This document shows positions 1 through 5,828 of a stretch of 5,828 nt of DNA, in pieces. Every line of letters begins with the position of its first letter. Within the stretch, counting starts at the first letter, position 1. Origin of the DNA: Nitrococcus sp. (lineage in GTDB: Bacteria > Pseudomonadota > Gammaproteobacteria > Nitrococcales > Nitrococcaceae); the NCBI GenBank assembly GCA_030452365.1, contig JAKDMK010000174.1, positions 1 to 5,828 on the forward strand, in the 5' to 3' direction. Below the pieces are notes generated by a model, which was given only the letters and a program-made list of their open reading frames with translations, was not told the DNA's origin and ran no database searches. The translations under genes were made by a program, and so were the position numbers.

Positions 1-74
1 AATATCAATTCGTTGATGACGATTTCCATTGGCTACACTCAGGGAACATCCGTTGAATAGCGTGCCGACCTGAC
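1..74. other. Region downstream of paaE, no supportable gene
   Basis: This stretch follows the paaE stop codon and runs to the window edge. It is visibly more A+T-rich than the genes to its right. Two plus-strand frames stay open from the edge, ending at a TAG at 58-60 and a TGA at 54-56, and one minus frame is open throughout. Any of these could be the end of a neighbouring gene, but about 19 codons are too few to recognise. The 11-base palindrome CCTGACTCAGG at 69-79 overlaps the paaE stop but has a one-base centre and no T-run, so I do not call it a terminator. Confidence 0.4.
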
Positions 75-1151
75 TCAGGCATCGTAATCCAGCACGATGT
101 CTTCGCTCAGTGGATAGCTTTGGCAGGTGAGCACATAGCCCGCCTCGACCTCGTCGCCTTCCAGGGCATAGTTGGCGCTCATCTCCACCCTGCCCTGCAA
201 GAGCTTGGCCCGGCAGGTAGCGCAGACCCCGCCCTTGCAGGAGAAAGGAAGGTCGGCGCCGGCCCGCAACCCGGCCTCCAAAATGGTATCCGTGTTGCGC
301 AGCAGATCGAATTCGAGCCGGCGGCCATCGCTGACAAGGGCGATCCGGCTCACGGCATGATCGCCCCGCCTGTCCTCGCGCCGTTGCCCGCATTGGCGCT
401 TCACCTCACCCGGGGTCGTGAACAGCTCGAAGTGAATGCGCTCGCGCTCGATGCCATGCGCGTGCAACGCCTCGGTGACCGCCTGCAGCATGGGCTCGGG
501 CCCACAGATAAAGCACTCGTCGATGCTCGCGACATCGATCCAGCGCTCGCAGAGATGGGCACACTTATCCTGGGTAATGCGTCCGCGAAAGAGCTCGATG
601 TCGGTCGACTCACGGCTTAACACGTGCGCCAAGTTGAACCGCCCCATGTAGGTGTTCTTCAGATCCTCCAGCTCCTCGCGCAAGAGGATGCTGGTGCTGG
701 TCCGATTGCCGTAGACCAGGGTGAATCGGCTCGCGCGCTCCACGGCCAAGGTAGTGTCGATGATGGAGAGCACGGGCGTAATACCGCTGCCGGCGGCGAA
801 GGCGAGATAATGCTTAGCCTGGTTGGGTTCGAGAGGCGTATAGAAGTGGCCCCGCGGCGGCATAACTTCCAAGGTTTGCCCCGGCGCGAGCTCATCGTTG
901 GCGAAATTGGAAAACACGCCATGGGGCTGGCGTTTGACGGCGATGCGCAGCACGTTGGCCGGCGCACCAGCGCAGATGGAGTAGGTACGCGTGACTGGTT
1001 TGCCCTCGATCGAAGCGCGCAGCGCGAGATGTTGGCCCTGCCAATAGCGAAACGCCTCGCGCAGCGCGGCAGGCACGGCGAAGGTAATGGCCACGGCCTC
1101 CCGGGTCAGCGGTCGGATATCGGCGATGGTGAGCACATGGAACTTGGCCAT
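75..1151 (-). CDS. paaE: Phenylacetyl-CoA epoxidase, reductase subunit PaaE
   Basis: PaaE is the cytoplasmic reductase that moves electrons from NADPH through FAD and a plant-type 2Fe-2S centre to the PaaA diiron site. The 358-residue protein matches the usual length (about 356 in E. coli). An FAD-binding domain comes first, with RTYSIC at residues 55-60. An NAD(P)-binding domain follows, with GSGITP at 121-126 and CGPEPM at 216-221. The C-terminal ferredoxin domain has cluster cysteines 305, 310 and 313 in CKGGVCATC plus Cys343. I chose the ATG at 1151 because MAKFH aligns with the E. coli MTTFH start. A GTG two codons upstream (1157) has AAGGG five bases before it and is a real alternative. 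The frame stays open far upstream through paaD, but that part is not family-like. It is the last paa gene in the window, 67 bases after paaD, and ends in TGA. Confidence 0.96.
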   Translation of the reverse strand: MAKFHVLTIADIRPLTREAVAITFAVPAALREAFRYWQGQHLALRASIEGKPVTRTYSICAGAPANVLRIAVKRQPHGVFSNFANDELAPGQTLEVMPPRGHFYTPLEPNQAKHYLAFAAGSGITPVLSIIDTTLAVERASRFTLVYGNRTSTSILLREELEDLKNTYMGRFNLAHVLSRESTDIELFRGRITQDKCAHLCERWIDVASIDECFICGPEPMLQAVTEALHAHGIERERIHFELFTTPGEVKRQCGQRREDRRGDHAVSRIALVSDGRRLEFDLLRNTDTILEAGLRAGADLPFSCKGGVCATCRAKLLQGRVEMSANYALEGDEVEAGYVLTCQSYPLSEDIVLDYDA

Positions 1152-1218
1152 AGCCACCCATGCCCTTGTTTGTAGGCGCTTTGCGAGGCGAGTGCTAGCA
1201 TCGGTTGCAGTCCGTCTG

Positions 1219-1737
1219 TCAGATGCACTTGAAGTAATCGAAAGGCTCCAGGCAATCTCCGCAGCGATAGAACGCCTTGCAGGCGGTGGAGCCGAATTCG
1301 CTGATGCGCGTGGTCTGGGCTGAGCCACACCGCGGGCAGGCCACCCGAGGCTCGCCATCGGGTGGCTCACGCCTGCCGGATGCGGATTGCGCGGGCGGGG
1401 CGATGCCGTAGTCAAGCAGCTTGCGGCGGCCGGCCGCCGTGATCCAATCGCTGCTCCAGGCTGGAGCGAGGCGCGTGTGGACATGAAAATGCTCCACGCC
1501 GTGGCGGCGCAGCTCCGCCCCAATCGCCTGCTCAATCGCGTGCATGGCGGGACAGCCGGAGTAGGTCGGGGTGATCACCACCACCAGCTCGCCATCGCGG
1601 CACAGCACGTCGCGCAGAATGCCCAGATCGGCGATGCTCAGCACCGGGATCTCTGGGTCGGCGACCGCCTCCAGCCACGCCTGCACTTGAGCCGGTGTGA
1701 CCTCTAGCGGGCGTTGGGTATTGCTACCAGCGGGCAT
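1219..1737 (-). CDS. paaD: Phenylacetyl-CoA epoxidase maturation protein PaaD
   Basis: PaaD is required for an active epoxidase in vivo but is not part of the purified catalytic complex; a role in iron-sulfur or metal-centre assembly is the usual reading. The 172-residue protein (E. coli about 165) starts with a MIP18/DUF59-type domain: DPEIPVLSIADLGI at 28-40, then TPTYSGCPA with Cys62. The C-terminal part looks like a zinc ribbon, with CPRC at 134-137 and CGDC at 159-162, plus conserved-looking Cys153 and Cys171 in the ending FDYFKCI. Residues about 113-130 form a polar linker. The start is the ATG at 1737, preceded by GAGGG nine bases upstream. An earlier in-frame ATG at 1773 would add 12 residues with no family match. 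The start lies inside the end of paaC (14-base overlap), which suggests translational coupling. Confidence 0.95.
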   Translation of the reverse strand: MPAGSNTQRPLEVTPAQVQAWLEAVADPEIPVLSIADLGILRDVLCRDGELVVVITPTYSGCPAMHAIEQAIGAELRRHGVEHFHVHTRLAPAWSSDWITAAGRRKLLDYGIAPPAQSASGRREPPDGEPRVACPRCGSAQTTRISEFGSTACKAFYRCGDCLEPFDYFKCI

Positions 1738-2482
1738 CGCGATAGGCCCTCGGCAGGAACTGCATTTCGGCAAGGACGTAGCCGAGCTGCTCGGAATGCC
1801 GCCCCTGCTTGCCGCCGGATTGCATCCAGCCCTCCTGCGGGGGCACCAGGGTGGCCCCAGCCAGGGTGCGGGTAACGTGCTCGTGCCACTCCCGGCGCAC
1901 GGCAGTGAGATCCGCAGCCACGCCGGTTCGCCGCAAGGTGTGGTCCACTTCGTCTAGCGCGAACAGCTCACCGGTATACGGCCACAGAGTGTCGAAGGAT
2001 TGCTGGAGCTTGGCGTGACTTTCCGCGGTGCCATCGCCAAGGCGGATTACCCATTCGGCGCTGCGCCGCCGATGGTAGGCTGCCTCCTTGGAGGCCTTCG
2101 CGGCGATGCCGGCGATGGACTGATCCGTGCAGGCACTCAGGGCCGTGAGCAGCGGATAATGGAAGGCGTCAAACAGATATTGCCTGGCGATGGTGTCGCC
2201 ATAGTGGCCGTTCGGCTGCTCCACCAACAGCACGTTGCGAAAATTCATCACGTCGCGCTGAAACGCAAGGTCATCCTCATCGCGGCCCGCGCCTTCCACC
2301 GTGCCGGCGTACGCGAGCCACCCGCGAGCCTGGCCGATTAGGTCCAGGGCGATATTGGCGCTGCCCATTTCTTCCTCGAGCGCCGGTGCATGACCAATCC
2401 ACTCGGTCAGCCGCTGGCCCAAGATCAGCGCGTTGTCGCCCAGGCGCAGCAGGTACTCAAACAGGGCTTGCTGTCGATTCAT
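1724..2482 (-). CDS. paaC: Phenylacetyl-CoA epoxidase, structural subunit PaaC
   Basis: PaaC is the ferritin-like, mostly helical partner of PaaA. In studied enzymes it lacks the iron ligands and serves as a scaffold for the PaaA-PaaC core. The 252-residue protein is close to the E. coli length (248) and keeps family stretches such as LRLGDNALILGQRL (12-24), ANIALDLIGQAR (42-53), LLVEQPNGHYGDTIARQY (85-102), KASKEAAYH (129-137) and the ending LAEMQFLPR (237-245). I chose the ATG at 2482 because a good ribosome binding site (TGAGGCGG) lies just upstream and MNRQQ matches the family N-terminus. An in-frame ATG at 2509 would add nine Arg/Leu-rich residues and place that site inside the gene. The stop at 1724 falls past the paaD start. 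The upstream gap to paaB is 115 bases. Confidence 0.96.
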   Translation of the reverse strand: MNRQQALFEYLLRLGDNALILGQRLTEWIGHAPALEEEMGSANIALDLIGQARGWLAYAGTVEGAGRDEDDLAFQRDVMNFRNVLLVEQPNGHYGDTIARQYLFDAFHYPLLTALSACTDQSIAGIAAKASKEAAYHRRRSAEWVIRLGDGTAESHAKLQQSFDTLWPYTGELFALDEVDHTLRRTGVAADLTAVRREWHEHVTRTLAGATLVPPQEGWMQSGGKQGRHSEQLGYVLAEMQFLPRAYRDARW

Positions 2483-2597
2483 AAGCGTCCGCCTCAGGAG
2501 CCGGCGCATTAGAAACCAATCCTTGCATTACCATCCTGAGTGTGACATGCCGAGGCCCGCGGCGGACTGTTCTTCTGCAAACCTCGGTAGCCGCGCA
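2483..2597 (-). other. paaB-paaC intergenic spacer
   Basis: The spacer is 115 bases, long for genes whose products form one complex. The only structure I see is an inverted repeat, CCGAGG at 2550-2555 and CCTCGG at 2582-2587, separated by 26 bases with no T-run. That is too weak to call an attenuator or terminator. The paaC ribosome binding site sits at its downstream end, next to 2482. Confidence 0.5.
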
Positions 2598-2879
2598 TTA
2601 CAGGTTATCGACCTCGTCCGGGATCTCGTAGAAGGTCGGATGCCGGTACACCTTGTCTTCGCTCGGATCGAACAGGATGGGCTTGTCGCCGGGGGCGCTG
2701 GCAATGATGTCGGTCGAGCGCACAACCCAGATGCTCACGCCTTCGCTGCGGCGAGTGTAGATATCCCGGGCATTGGCCAATGCCATCGGCGCGTCGCAGG
2801 CGTGCAGGCTGCCGACATGCTTGTGGGCAAGGCCACGGCGGCTGCGAATGAATACCTCCCAAAGCGGCCAATCCTGCAC
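2598..2879 (-). CDS. paaB: Phenylacetyl-CoA epoxidase, subunit PaaB
   Basis: PaaB is the small subunit that holds the PaaA-PaaC units together in the active epoxidase; it carries no catalytic centre. The 93-residue protein (E. coli 95) shows the family pattern along its whole length: WPLWEVFIRSRRGL near the start, HVGSLHACD (20-28), YTRRSEGVSIWVV (41-53), then FDPSEDKVYRHPTFYEIPD near the end. The start is a GTG at 2879, with GAGG seven bases upstream. The same frame reaches a TAA at 2898-2900 with no other start between, so GTG is the only start consistent with the family. The stop is TAA. Confidence 0.95.
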   Translation of the reverse strand: MQDWPLWEVFIRSRRGLAHKHVGSLHACDAPMALANARDIYTRRSEGVSIWVVRSTDIIASAPGDKPILFDPSEDKVYRHPTFYEIPDEVDNL

Positions 2880-2927
2880 GCGATTACCTCGTAGCCTTTA
2901 GCCTTGTTCGGCGCCGCACGCGCCGAT

Positions 2928-2969
2928 CCCTTCACCCTTCACCCCTCACCCTTCACCCGTCACCCTTCA
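2928..2969 (-). repeat. Six-copy 7-base tandem repeat abutting the paaA stop
   Basis: Read on the minus strand, six uninterrupted 7-base units of consensus TGAAGGG begin directly after the paaA TAG. Four units are identical. Unit 2 is TGACGGG and unit 4 is TGAGGGG, so all variation is at the fourth base. Each unit contains TGA, and because seven is not a multiple of three the array places stops in all three frames. It lies within the presumed paaA-paaB transcript, 49 bases before the paaB start. Function is unknown; slippage could change copy number and hence spacer length, but not the paaA reading frame. Confidence 0.9.
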
Positions 2970-3962
2970 CTAACTGAATTCGGCGCGGCGCCGATCCTGT
3001 TTCGCGCCATAGGCTAGCGCGGCCTCGCGCACCCAGCGGCCCTCATCATAGGCCTGGCGCCGCGTGGCAATGCGCTGCCGGTTGCACGGGCCGTCGCCCT
3101 TGAGCACGCTCCAGAACTCGCTCCAGTCGATGGCACCGAAATCGTAATGACCGGTTTGCTCGTTGCGCTTGAGGGCCGGATCAGGGAGGGTCAATTCCAG
3201 GTAGTCGGCTTGCGGCACGCTCTGGTCGACGAACTTCTGGCGCAGCTCGTCATTGGTGTGGCGCTTGATCTTCCAGCGCATGGCCTGCTGTGTGTGTATG
3301 GACTCGGCATCGGGCGGTCCGAACATCATCAGCGACGGCCACCACCAGCGATCGAGCGCATCCTGGGCCATGCGCTTTTGCACCGCACTGCCTGCGCAGA
3401 GCGCGAGCATGATTTCGTAGCCCTGGCGCTGATGAAAGCTTTCCTCCTTGCAGATGCGCACCATGGCTCGTGCGTAGGGGCCGTATGAGCAGCGGCAGAG
3501 CGGAATTTGATTGATGAGCGCCGCACCGTCCACCAGCCAGCCGATGGCCCCGACGTCGGCCCAGCTCAGTGTGGGGTAATTGAAAATACTCGAGTACTTG
3601 GCCTTACCAGCATGCAGGGCCTCGATGAGCGCCTCCCGGGAAGCTCCGAGGGTTTCGGCGGCGCTGTAGAGGTAAAGGCCGTGGCCCGCTTCATCCTGCA
3701 CCTTGGCGAGCAAAATGAGCTTGCGGCGCAGGCTCGGCGCGCGGGTGAGCCAGTTACCCTCCGGCAGCATGCCGACGATCTCGGAATGGGCGTGCTGCGA
3801 GATCTGCCGCACCAGGGTCTGGCGGTAGGCTTCCGGCATCCAGTCCTTAGGTTCGATTTTGATATCGGAGTCGATCTTATCTTGGAACGCGCGCTCCAGC
3901 TCCGGGAGCTCCTCAGCGCAGCGCATCCGTTCGACCCCGGTGTCAACAAACTGGCTGTACAT
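2970..3962 (-). CDS. paaA: Phenylacetyl-CoA epoxidase, catalytic oxygenase subunit PaaA
   Basis: PaaA binds phenylacetyl-CoA and carries the diiron centre that inserts one oxygen atom into the aromatic ring, giving the 1,2-epoxide. The protein has 330 residues, about 20 more than E. coli PaaA; the extra residues are at the N-terminus. Likely iron ligands are Glu61 (HAHSEIVGM), Glu91 and His94 (DEAGH), Asp145 (LVDGAA), and Glu174 and His177 (EESFH). These give the paired ExxH pattern of bacterial multicomponent monooxygenases and correspond to E. coli Glu42, Glu72, His75 and Asp126 with a constant offset of 19. Other family stretches are [13 protein letters not shown] and [16 protein letters not shown] chose the ATG at 3962 because GGAGGG lies four bases upstream; an in-frame ATG at 4034 lies upstream of the predicted transcription start. 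It is the first gene of the operon. Its TAG stop is followed at once by TGA. Confidence 0.97.
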   Translation of the reverse strand: MYSQFVDTGVERMRCAEELPELERAFQDKIDSDIKIEPKDWMPEAYRQTLVRQISQHAHSEIVGMLPEGNWLTRAPSLRRKLILLAKVQDEAGHGLYLYSAAETLGASREALIEALHAGKAKYSSIFNYPTLSWADVGAIGWLVDGAALINQIPLCRCSYGPYARAMVRICKEESFHQRQGYEIMLALCAGSAVQKRMAQDALDRWWWPSLMMFGPPDAESIHTQQAMRWKIKRHTNDELRQKFVDQSVPQADYLELTLPDPALKRNEQTGHYDFGAIDWSEFWSVLKGDGPCNRQRIATRRQAYDEGRWVREAALAYGAKQDRRRAEFS

Positions 3963-3986
3963 TAAACCCTCCGTGTCATGGACAGA

Positions 3987-4001
3987 CCCGCGATACGCGG
4001 G
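3987..4001 (-). promoter_or_regulatory. Perfect inverted repeat in the paaA 5' untranslated region
   Basis: CCCGCG and CGCGGG arms of 6 bases flank a 3-base centre. The element lies between the predicted transcription start (about 4019) and the paaA ribosome binding site, 24 bases before the ATG. It could form an mRNA hairpin or be an operator. There is no T-run, so it is not an ordinary terminator. The symmetry is seen; any role is inferred. Confidence 0.5.
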
Positions 4002-4025
4002 ATGGCAGCAGGCGCCCCTTCTGAA

Positions 4026-4053
4026 ATGATACAAGTAATAATGATCACGTCAA
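4026..4053 (-). promoter_or_regulatory. Predicted sigma70 promoter for paaA
   Basis: On the minus strand, TTGACG (-35, at 4048-4053) and TATCAT (-10, at 4026-4031) are separated by 16 bases. Each hexamer differs from consensus at one position. Transcription would begin near 4019, leaving a leader of roughly 57 bases before the paaA ATG. The -35 box lies in an imperfect 16-base palindrome (4041-4056, 12 of 16 positions symmetric), so a repressor bound there would block the polymerase. I do not recognise a known PaaX or PaaR site. Confidence 0.65.
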
Positions 4054-4055
4054 CA

Positions 4056-4068
4056 TTATGTGTCATAA
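4056..4068. promoter_or_regulatory. Palindrome next to the paaA -35 box
   Basis: TTATG and CATAA arms flank a 3-base centre, just upstream of the -35 box in the paaA direction. The position suits a regulator binding site. The arms are only 5 bases and A+T-rich, so chance is possible, and I cannot assign a regulator family. Confidence 0.35.
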
Positions 4069-4128
4069 AACGGCATCTGAACTTATGTAGTGATAGCTGG
4101 TGTGTTGCTGCATACTAATCCTTACGCT

Positions 4129-4183
4129 GCTATTGTCAGTGGGCCGTACCGAGGCACAGGGCGATGCGCCCTGACGAGACACG
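4129..4183 (+). repeat. Dispersed intergenic repeat, copy 1
   Basis: This 55-base element aligns without gaps to bases 5747-5801, with 46 identities (9 mismatches). It begins with GCTATTGTCAG and ends with GAGACACG. It contains a perfect 7-base-pair stem with an ATG loop at 4157-4173 (CAGGGCG / CGCCCTG). The minus-strand reading encodes a short tail resembling spurious predicted proteins that I recall as frequent in gammaproteobacterial annotations, which suggests a genome-wide repeat family; that link is from memory. It is not protein-coding in my view. Confidence 0.75.
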
Positions 4184-4394
4184 AAAGAAATCCAATCCTA
4201 CGAAGCGCGTATGCACTGGAGCCGAATCTTGGACGAAGTTCGCGCCGGCCTTCGGGTTTCCGAAGAGGTCGAAAGCTTACGTCTGGATAGCTCCGAGCAC
4301 GGCGAGAAGGTCCATAACTTTTGATGATTCCGGCGCCGGTCCGACGCATTTGCGCGGGCAAGTAGGCGCAATTTCGTAAACAAATGGGGGTTGC

Positions 4395-5699
4395 ATGAAA
4401 CCTGAGTACTGGCGTTTCGCATGCGCGCTCGCGCTGCCGGGTCTGCTGGCGGCCGGTCCCGCCTGGGCACAGCCCGCTGCCAATGGTGCGGATACGGCCT
4501 GGATCATGACGTCCAGCGCGCTGGTGCTGTTCATGACCTTGCCCGGCCTGTCGCTCTTCTACGGCGGCCTGGTGCGGGCGCACAACGTGCTCTCGGTGCT
4601 CATGCAGTGCTTCACCATATGCTGTCTGGTGACGCTATTGTGGTTCGTGTACGGCTATAGCCTCGCGTTCACCGAGGGCAACGCCTTTATCGGCGGCTTC
4701 TCAAGGGTGCTATTCGCCGGTATGGGCGTGGATAGCGCTATCGGAACCGTGCCGGAGAGCGTTTACGCCATGTTCCAGCTGACCTTCGCCATCATCACCC
4801 CGGCGCTAGTGGTTGGCGGTTTCGCGGAGCGCCTGCGCTTCCCCGCCCTGCTCGCCTTCACCGCGCTGTGGCTGACCCTGGTCTATGTGCCGATCGTCCA
4901 CTGGGTATGGGGCGGCGGCTGGCTCGGCCAGATGGGGCTTTTGGATTTCGCTGGGGGCACCGTGGTGCATATCACCGCCGGGGTCGCGGCCCTGGTCGCC
5001 GCGCTGGTGGTCGGTCCGCGCCGGGGCTACTCGCGCACCGCCATGCCGCCGCATAACCTGACCATGACGGTCACCGGCGCCGGCATGCTCTGGGTAGGCT
5101 GGTTTGGCTTTAACGGCGGCTCGGCCCTGGCTGCGAACGGCGCCGCGGGCATGGCCATCCTTGTTACCCACATCGCCGCCGCCGCGGGCTCGCTGGCGTG
5201 GATGGTTGCGGAATGGATGCGCTACGGAAAACCCAGCGTGCTCGGCATTGTCACCGGCATGGTCGCGGGTCTGGGCACGATCACCCCGGCCTCCGGCTTC
5301 GTCGGGCCGGCCGGGGCCCTGGTCATCGGCCTGGCGGCGGGGGTGACCTGCTTTGCCGCCACCAACTTTTTGGGAAGAGTGCTCAATATCGACGACAGCT
5401 TGGACGTATCCCCAGTACACGGTGTCGGTGGCACCCTAGGCACTCTGCTGGTAGGGGTGTTCGCTTCTACCCAGCTTGGGCTGTTCTCGGGTTTGGGTTT
5501 TTCCGAGGGCATCGATTCCATCGGCGGCCAACTCGGGGTGCAAGCGGTTGGGGTCATTGCCACCATCGTGTATACGGCTGTCCTGACTTACGCCATCCTC
5601 AAATTGCTGGACTGGGCCACCGGCCTGCGCGTGAGTGATGAGCACGAAACCATCGGTCTCGATATCACGCAGCACGAGGAACGCGGCTACGATCTGTAG
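4395..5699 (+). CDS. amtB: Ammonium transporter AmtB
   Basis: AmtB is a trimeric inner-membrane channel of the Amt/Mep/Rh family that takes up ammonium. The 434-residue protein has a likely cleaved signal peptide (residues 1-25, ending AWA before QPAA) followed by about eleven hydrophobic segments between residues 35 and 405. Key residues align to mature E. coli AmtB with a constant offset of 24: pore Phe131 and Phe239 (Phe107, Phe215), binding-site Trp172 and Ser243 (Trp148, Ser219), Asp184 (Asp160), and the conduction-path histidine pair His192 and His342 (His168, His318). The cytoplasmic tail GLDITQHEERGYDL resembles the segment contacted by the PII protein GlnK. The ATG at 4395 follows GGGGG by four bases and gives a proper signal peptide. 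No glnK lies within 215 bases upstream or 129 bases downstream. The gene is divergent from paaA and bracketed by two copies of a direct repeat. Confidence 0.96.
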   Translation: MKPEYWRFACALALPGLLAAGPAWAQPAANGADTAWIMTSSALVLFMTLPGLSLFYGGLVRAHNVLSVLMQCFTICCLVTLLWFVYGYSLAFTEGNAFIGGFSRVLFAGMGVDSAIGTVPESVYAMFQLTFAIITPALVVGGFAERLRFPALLAFTALWLTLVYVPIVHWVWGGGWLGQMGLLDFAGGTVVHITAGVAALVAALVVGPRRGYSRTAMPPHNLTMTVTGAGMLWVGWFGFNGGSALAANGAAGMAILVTHIAAAAGSLAWMVAEWMRYGKPSVLGIVTGMVAGLGTITPASGFVGPAGALVIGLAAGVTCFAATNFLGRVLNIDDSLDVSPVHGVGGTLGTLLVGVFASTQLGLFSGLGFSEGIDSIGGQLGVQAVGVIATIVYTAVLTYAILKLLDWATGLRVSDEHETIGLDITQHEERGYDL

Positions 5700-5746
5700 G
5701 TGCGAGTGACGACGGCACCGGCGAGGGATCTACGGGCTGAACCTCC

Positions 5747-5801
5747 GCTATTGTCAGGGTGCCGTGCCGACGCCCGGCGCGATGCGCTCTGGCGAGACAC
5801 G
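5747..5801 (+). repeat. Dispersed intergenic repeat, copy 2
   Basis: This is the second copy of the 55-base element, in the same orientation as the one upstream of amtB. With the same pairing, the internal stem (5775-5791, ATG loop) keeps five Watson-Crick pairs and one G-U pair, with one C-U mismatch. The bases after it (5802-5828, GTGAATACCTCCATGTAGGC and onward) are absent after copy 1 but resemble extensions I recall from such repeats, so the element may continue past the window edge. The 47 bases between the amtB stop and this copy hold no clear terminator. Confidence 0.7.
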
Positions 5802-5828
5802 CCGTGAATACCTCCATGTAGGCTCGAC

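Larger units (their letters stand above)
3963..4394. other. Divergent paaA-amtB intergenic region
   Basis: This 432-base stretch separates the two divergent genes. Its paaA-proximal part (about 3963-4070) holds the paaA ribosome binding site, a hairpin, a sigma70-like promoter and a palindrome. Bases 4129-4183 are the first copy of the dispersed repeat. From 4184 to 4394 I see no gene and no convincing amtB promoter; there is only a 10-base GC palindrome, CCGGCGCCGG, at 4330-4339. The amtB ribosome binding site is probably the GGGGG at 4386-4390. Short open frames here do not look like proteins. Confidence 0.7.

Noticed and set aside
1..60. 3' end of another gene at the left edge
   Set aside because: Three frames are open over fewer than 20 codons and none gives a recognisable sequence.
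120..1175. Plus-strand open frames of 166 and 183 codons opposite paaE
   Set aside because: They lie antisense to a confirmed gene, are low-complexity in look, and are expected by chance in G+C-rich DNA.
1152..1535. A 486-residue version of PaaE reaching upstream into paaD
   Set aside because: The extra 128 residues overlap paaD in another frame, are Arg/Ala/Ser-rich and match no PaaE domain. MAKFH at 1151 fits the family start.
2550..2587. Attenuator or terminator between paaB and paaC
   Set aside because: Only a 6-base stem with a 26-base loop and no T-run.
2928..2969. CRISPR-like or satellite array
   Set aside because: Seven-base units without spacers and no cas genes. It is a simple tandem repeat.
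4330..4339. CCGGCGCCGG palindrome as an operator
   Set aside because: It is short, G+C-only and not tied to a visible promoter, so chance is likely.
4184..4394. Sigma54 promoter for amtB
   Set aside because: The best GG-N10-GC match (TGGATAGCTCCGAGCA) fits the consensus only at the GG and GC cores, and such matches arise often by chance.
4122..4583. Minus-strand open frame of 153 codons across the amtB start and repeat copy 1
   Set aside because: It overlaps the amtB signal peptide region antisense and ends in the translated dispersed repeat, so it is probably spurious.
4806..5420. Minus-strand open frame of 204 codons opposite amtB
   Set aside because: Its composition (Gly, Arg, Asp, His-rich) is typical of the antisense of a membrane protein gene, and it has no recognisable domain.

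Overview
The window carries a complete phenylacetyl-CoA epoxidase gene set, paaA-paaB-paaC-paaD-paaE, read on the minus strand from about base 3962 down to base 75. A divergent ammonium transporter gene, amtB, lies on the plus strand at 4395-5699. The high G+C content, the closeness of the Paa proteins to the well-studied proteobacterial versions, and the style of the intergenic repeats point to a beta- or gammaproteobacterium. I cannot name a genus.

Layout from left to right: bases 1-74 lie downstream of paaE and hold no supportable gene. Then come paaE (reductase), paaD (maturation factor), paaC (structural subunit), paaB (small bridging subunit) and paaA (diiron oxygenase subunit). paaC and paaD overlap by 14 bases. 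The paaA-paaB gap (90 bases) begins with six perfect-length copies of a 7-base repeat that abut the paaA stop codon. The paaB-paaC gap is 115 bases and the paaD-paaE gap is 67 bases, both short of recognised signals. A 432-base divergent intergenic region (3963-4394) holds a good sigma70-type promoter for the paa operon, several inverted repeats around it, and the first copy of a 55-base dispersed repeat. After amtB, a second copy of that repeat in the same orientation runs to near the window end, so amtB is bracketed by direct repeats.

How the genes work together: PaaA and PaaC form the helical core of the multicomponent monooxygenase, PaaB joins the subunits, and PaaE passes electrons from NADPH through FAD and a 2Fe-2S centre to the PaaA diiron site. 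PaaD is needed to make the enzyme active. The product is the ring 1,2-epoxide of phenylacetyl-CoA. The ligase (paaK), isomerase (paaG), ring hydrolase (paaZ), beta-oxidation genes and regulators (paaX/paaR) are not in the window, so they must lie elsewhere if the pathway is complete. AmtB imports ammonium; its usual partner gene glnK is not next to it here.

I found no clear evidence of an undescribed system. The less ordinary items are the stop-codon-abutting heptamer array, the direct repeats flanking amtB, and the symmetric elements around the paaA promoter.
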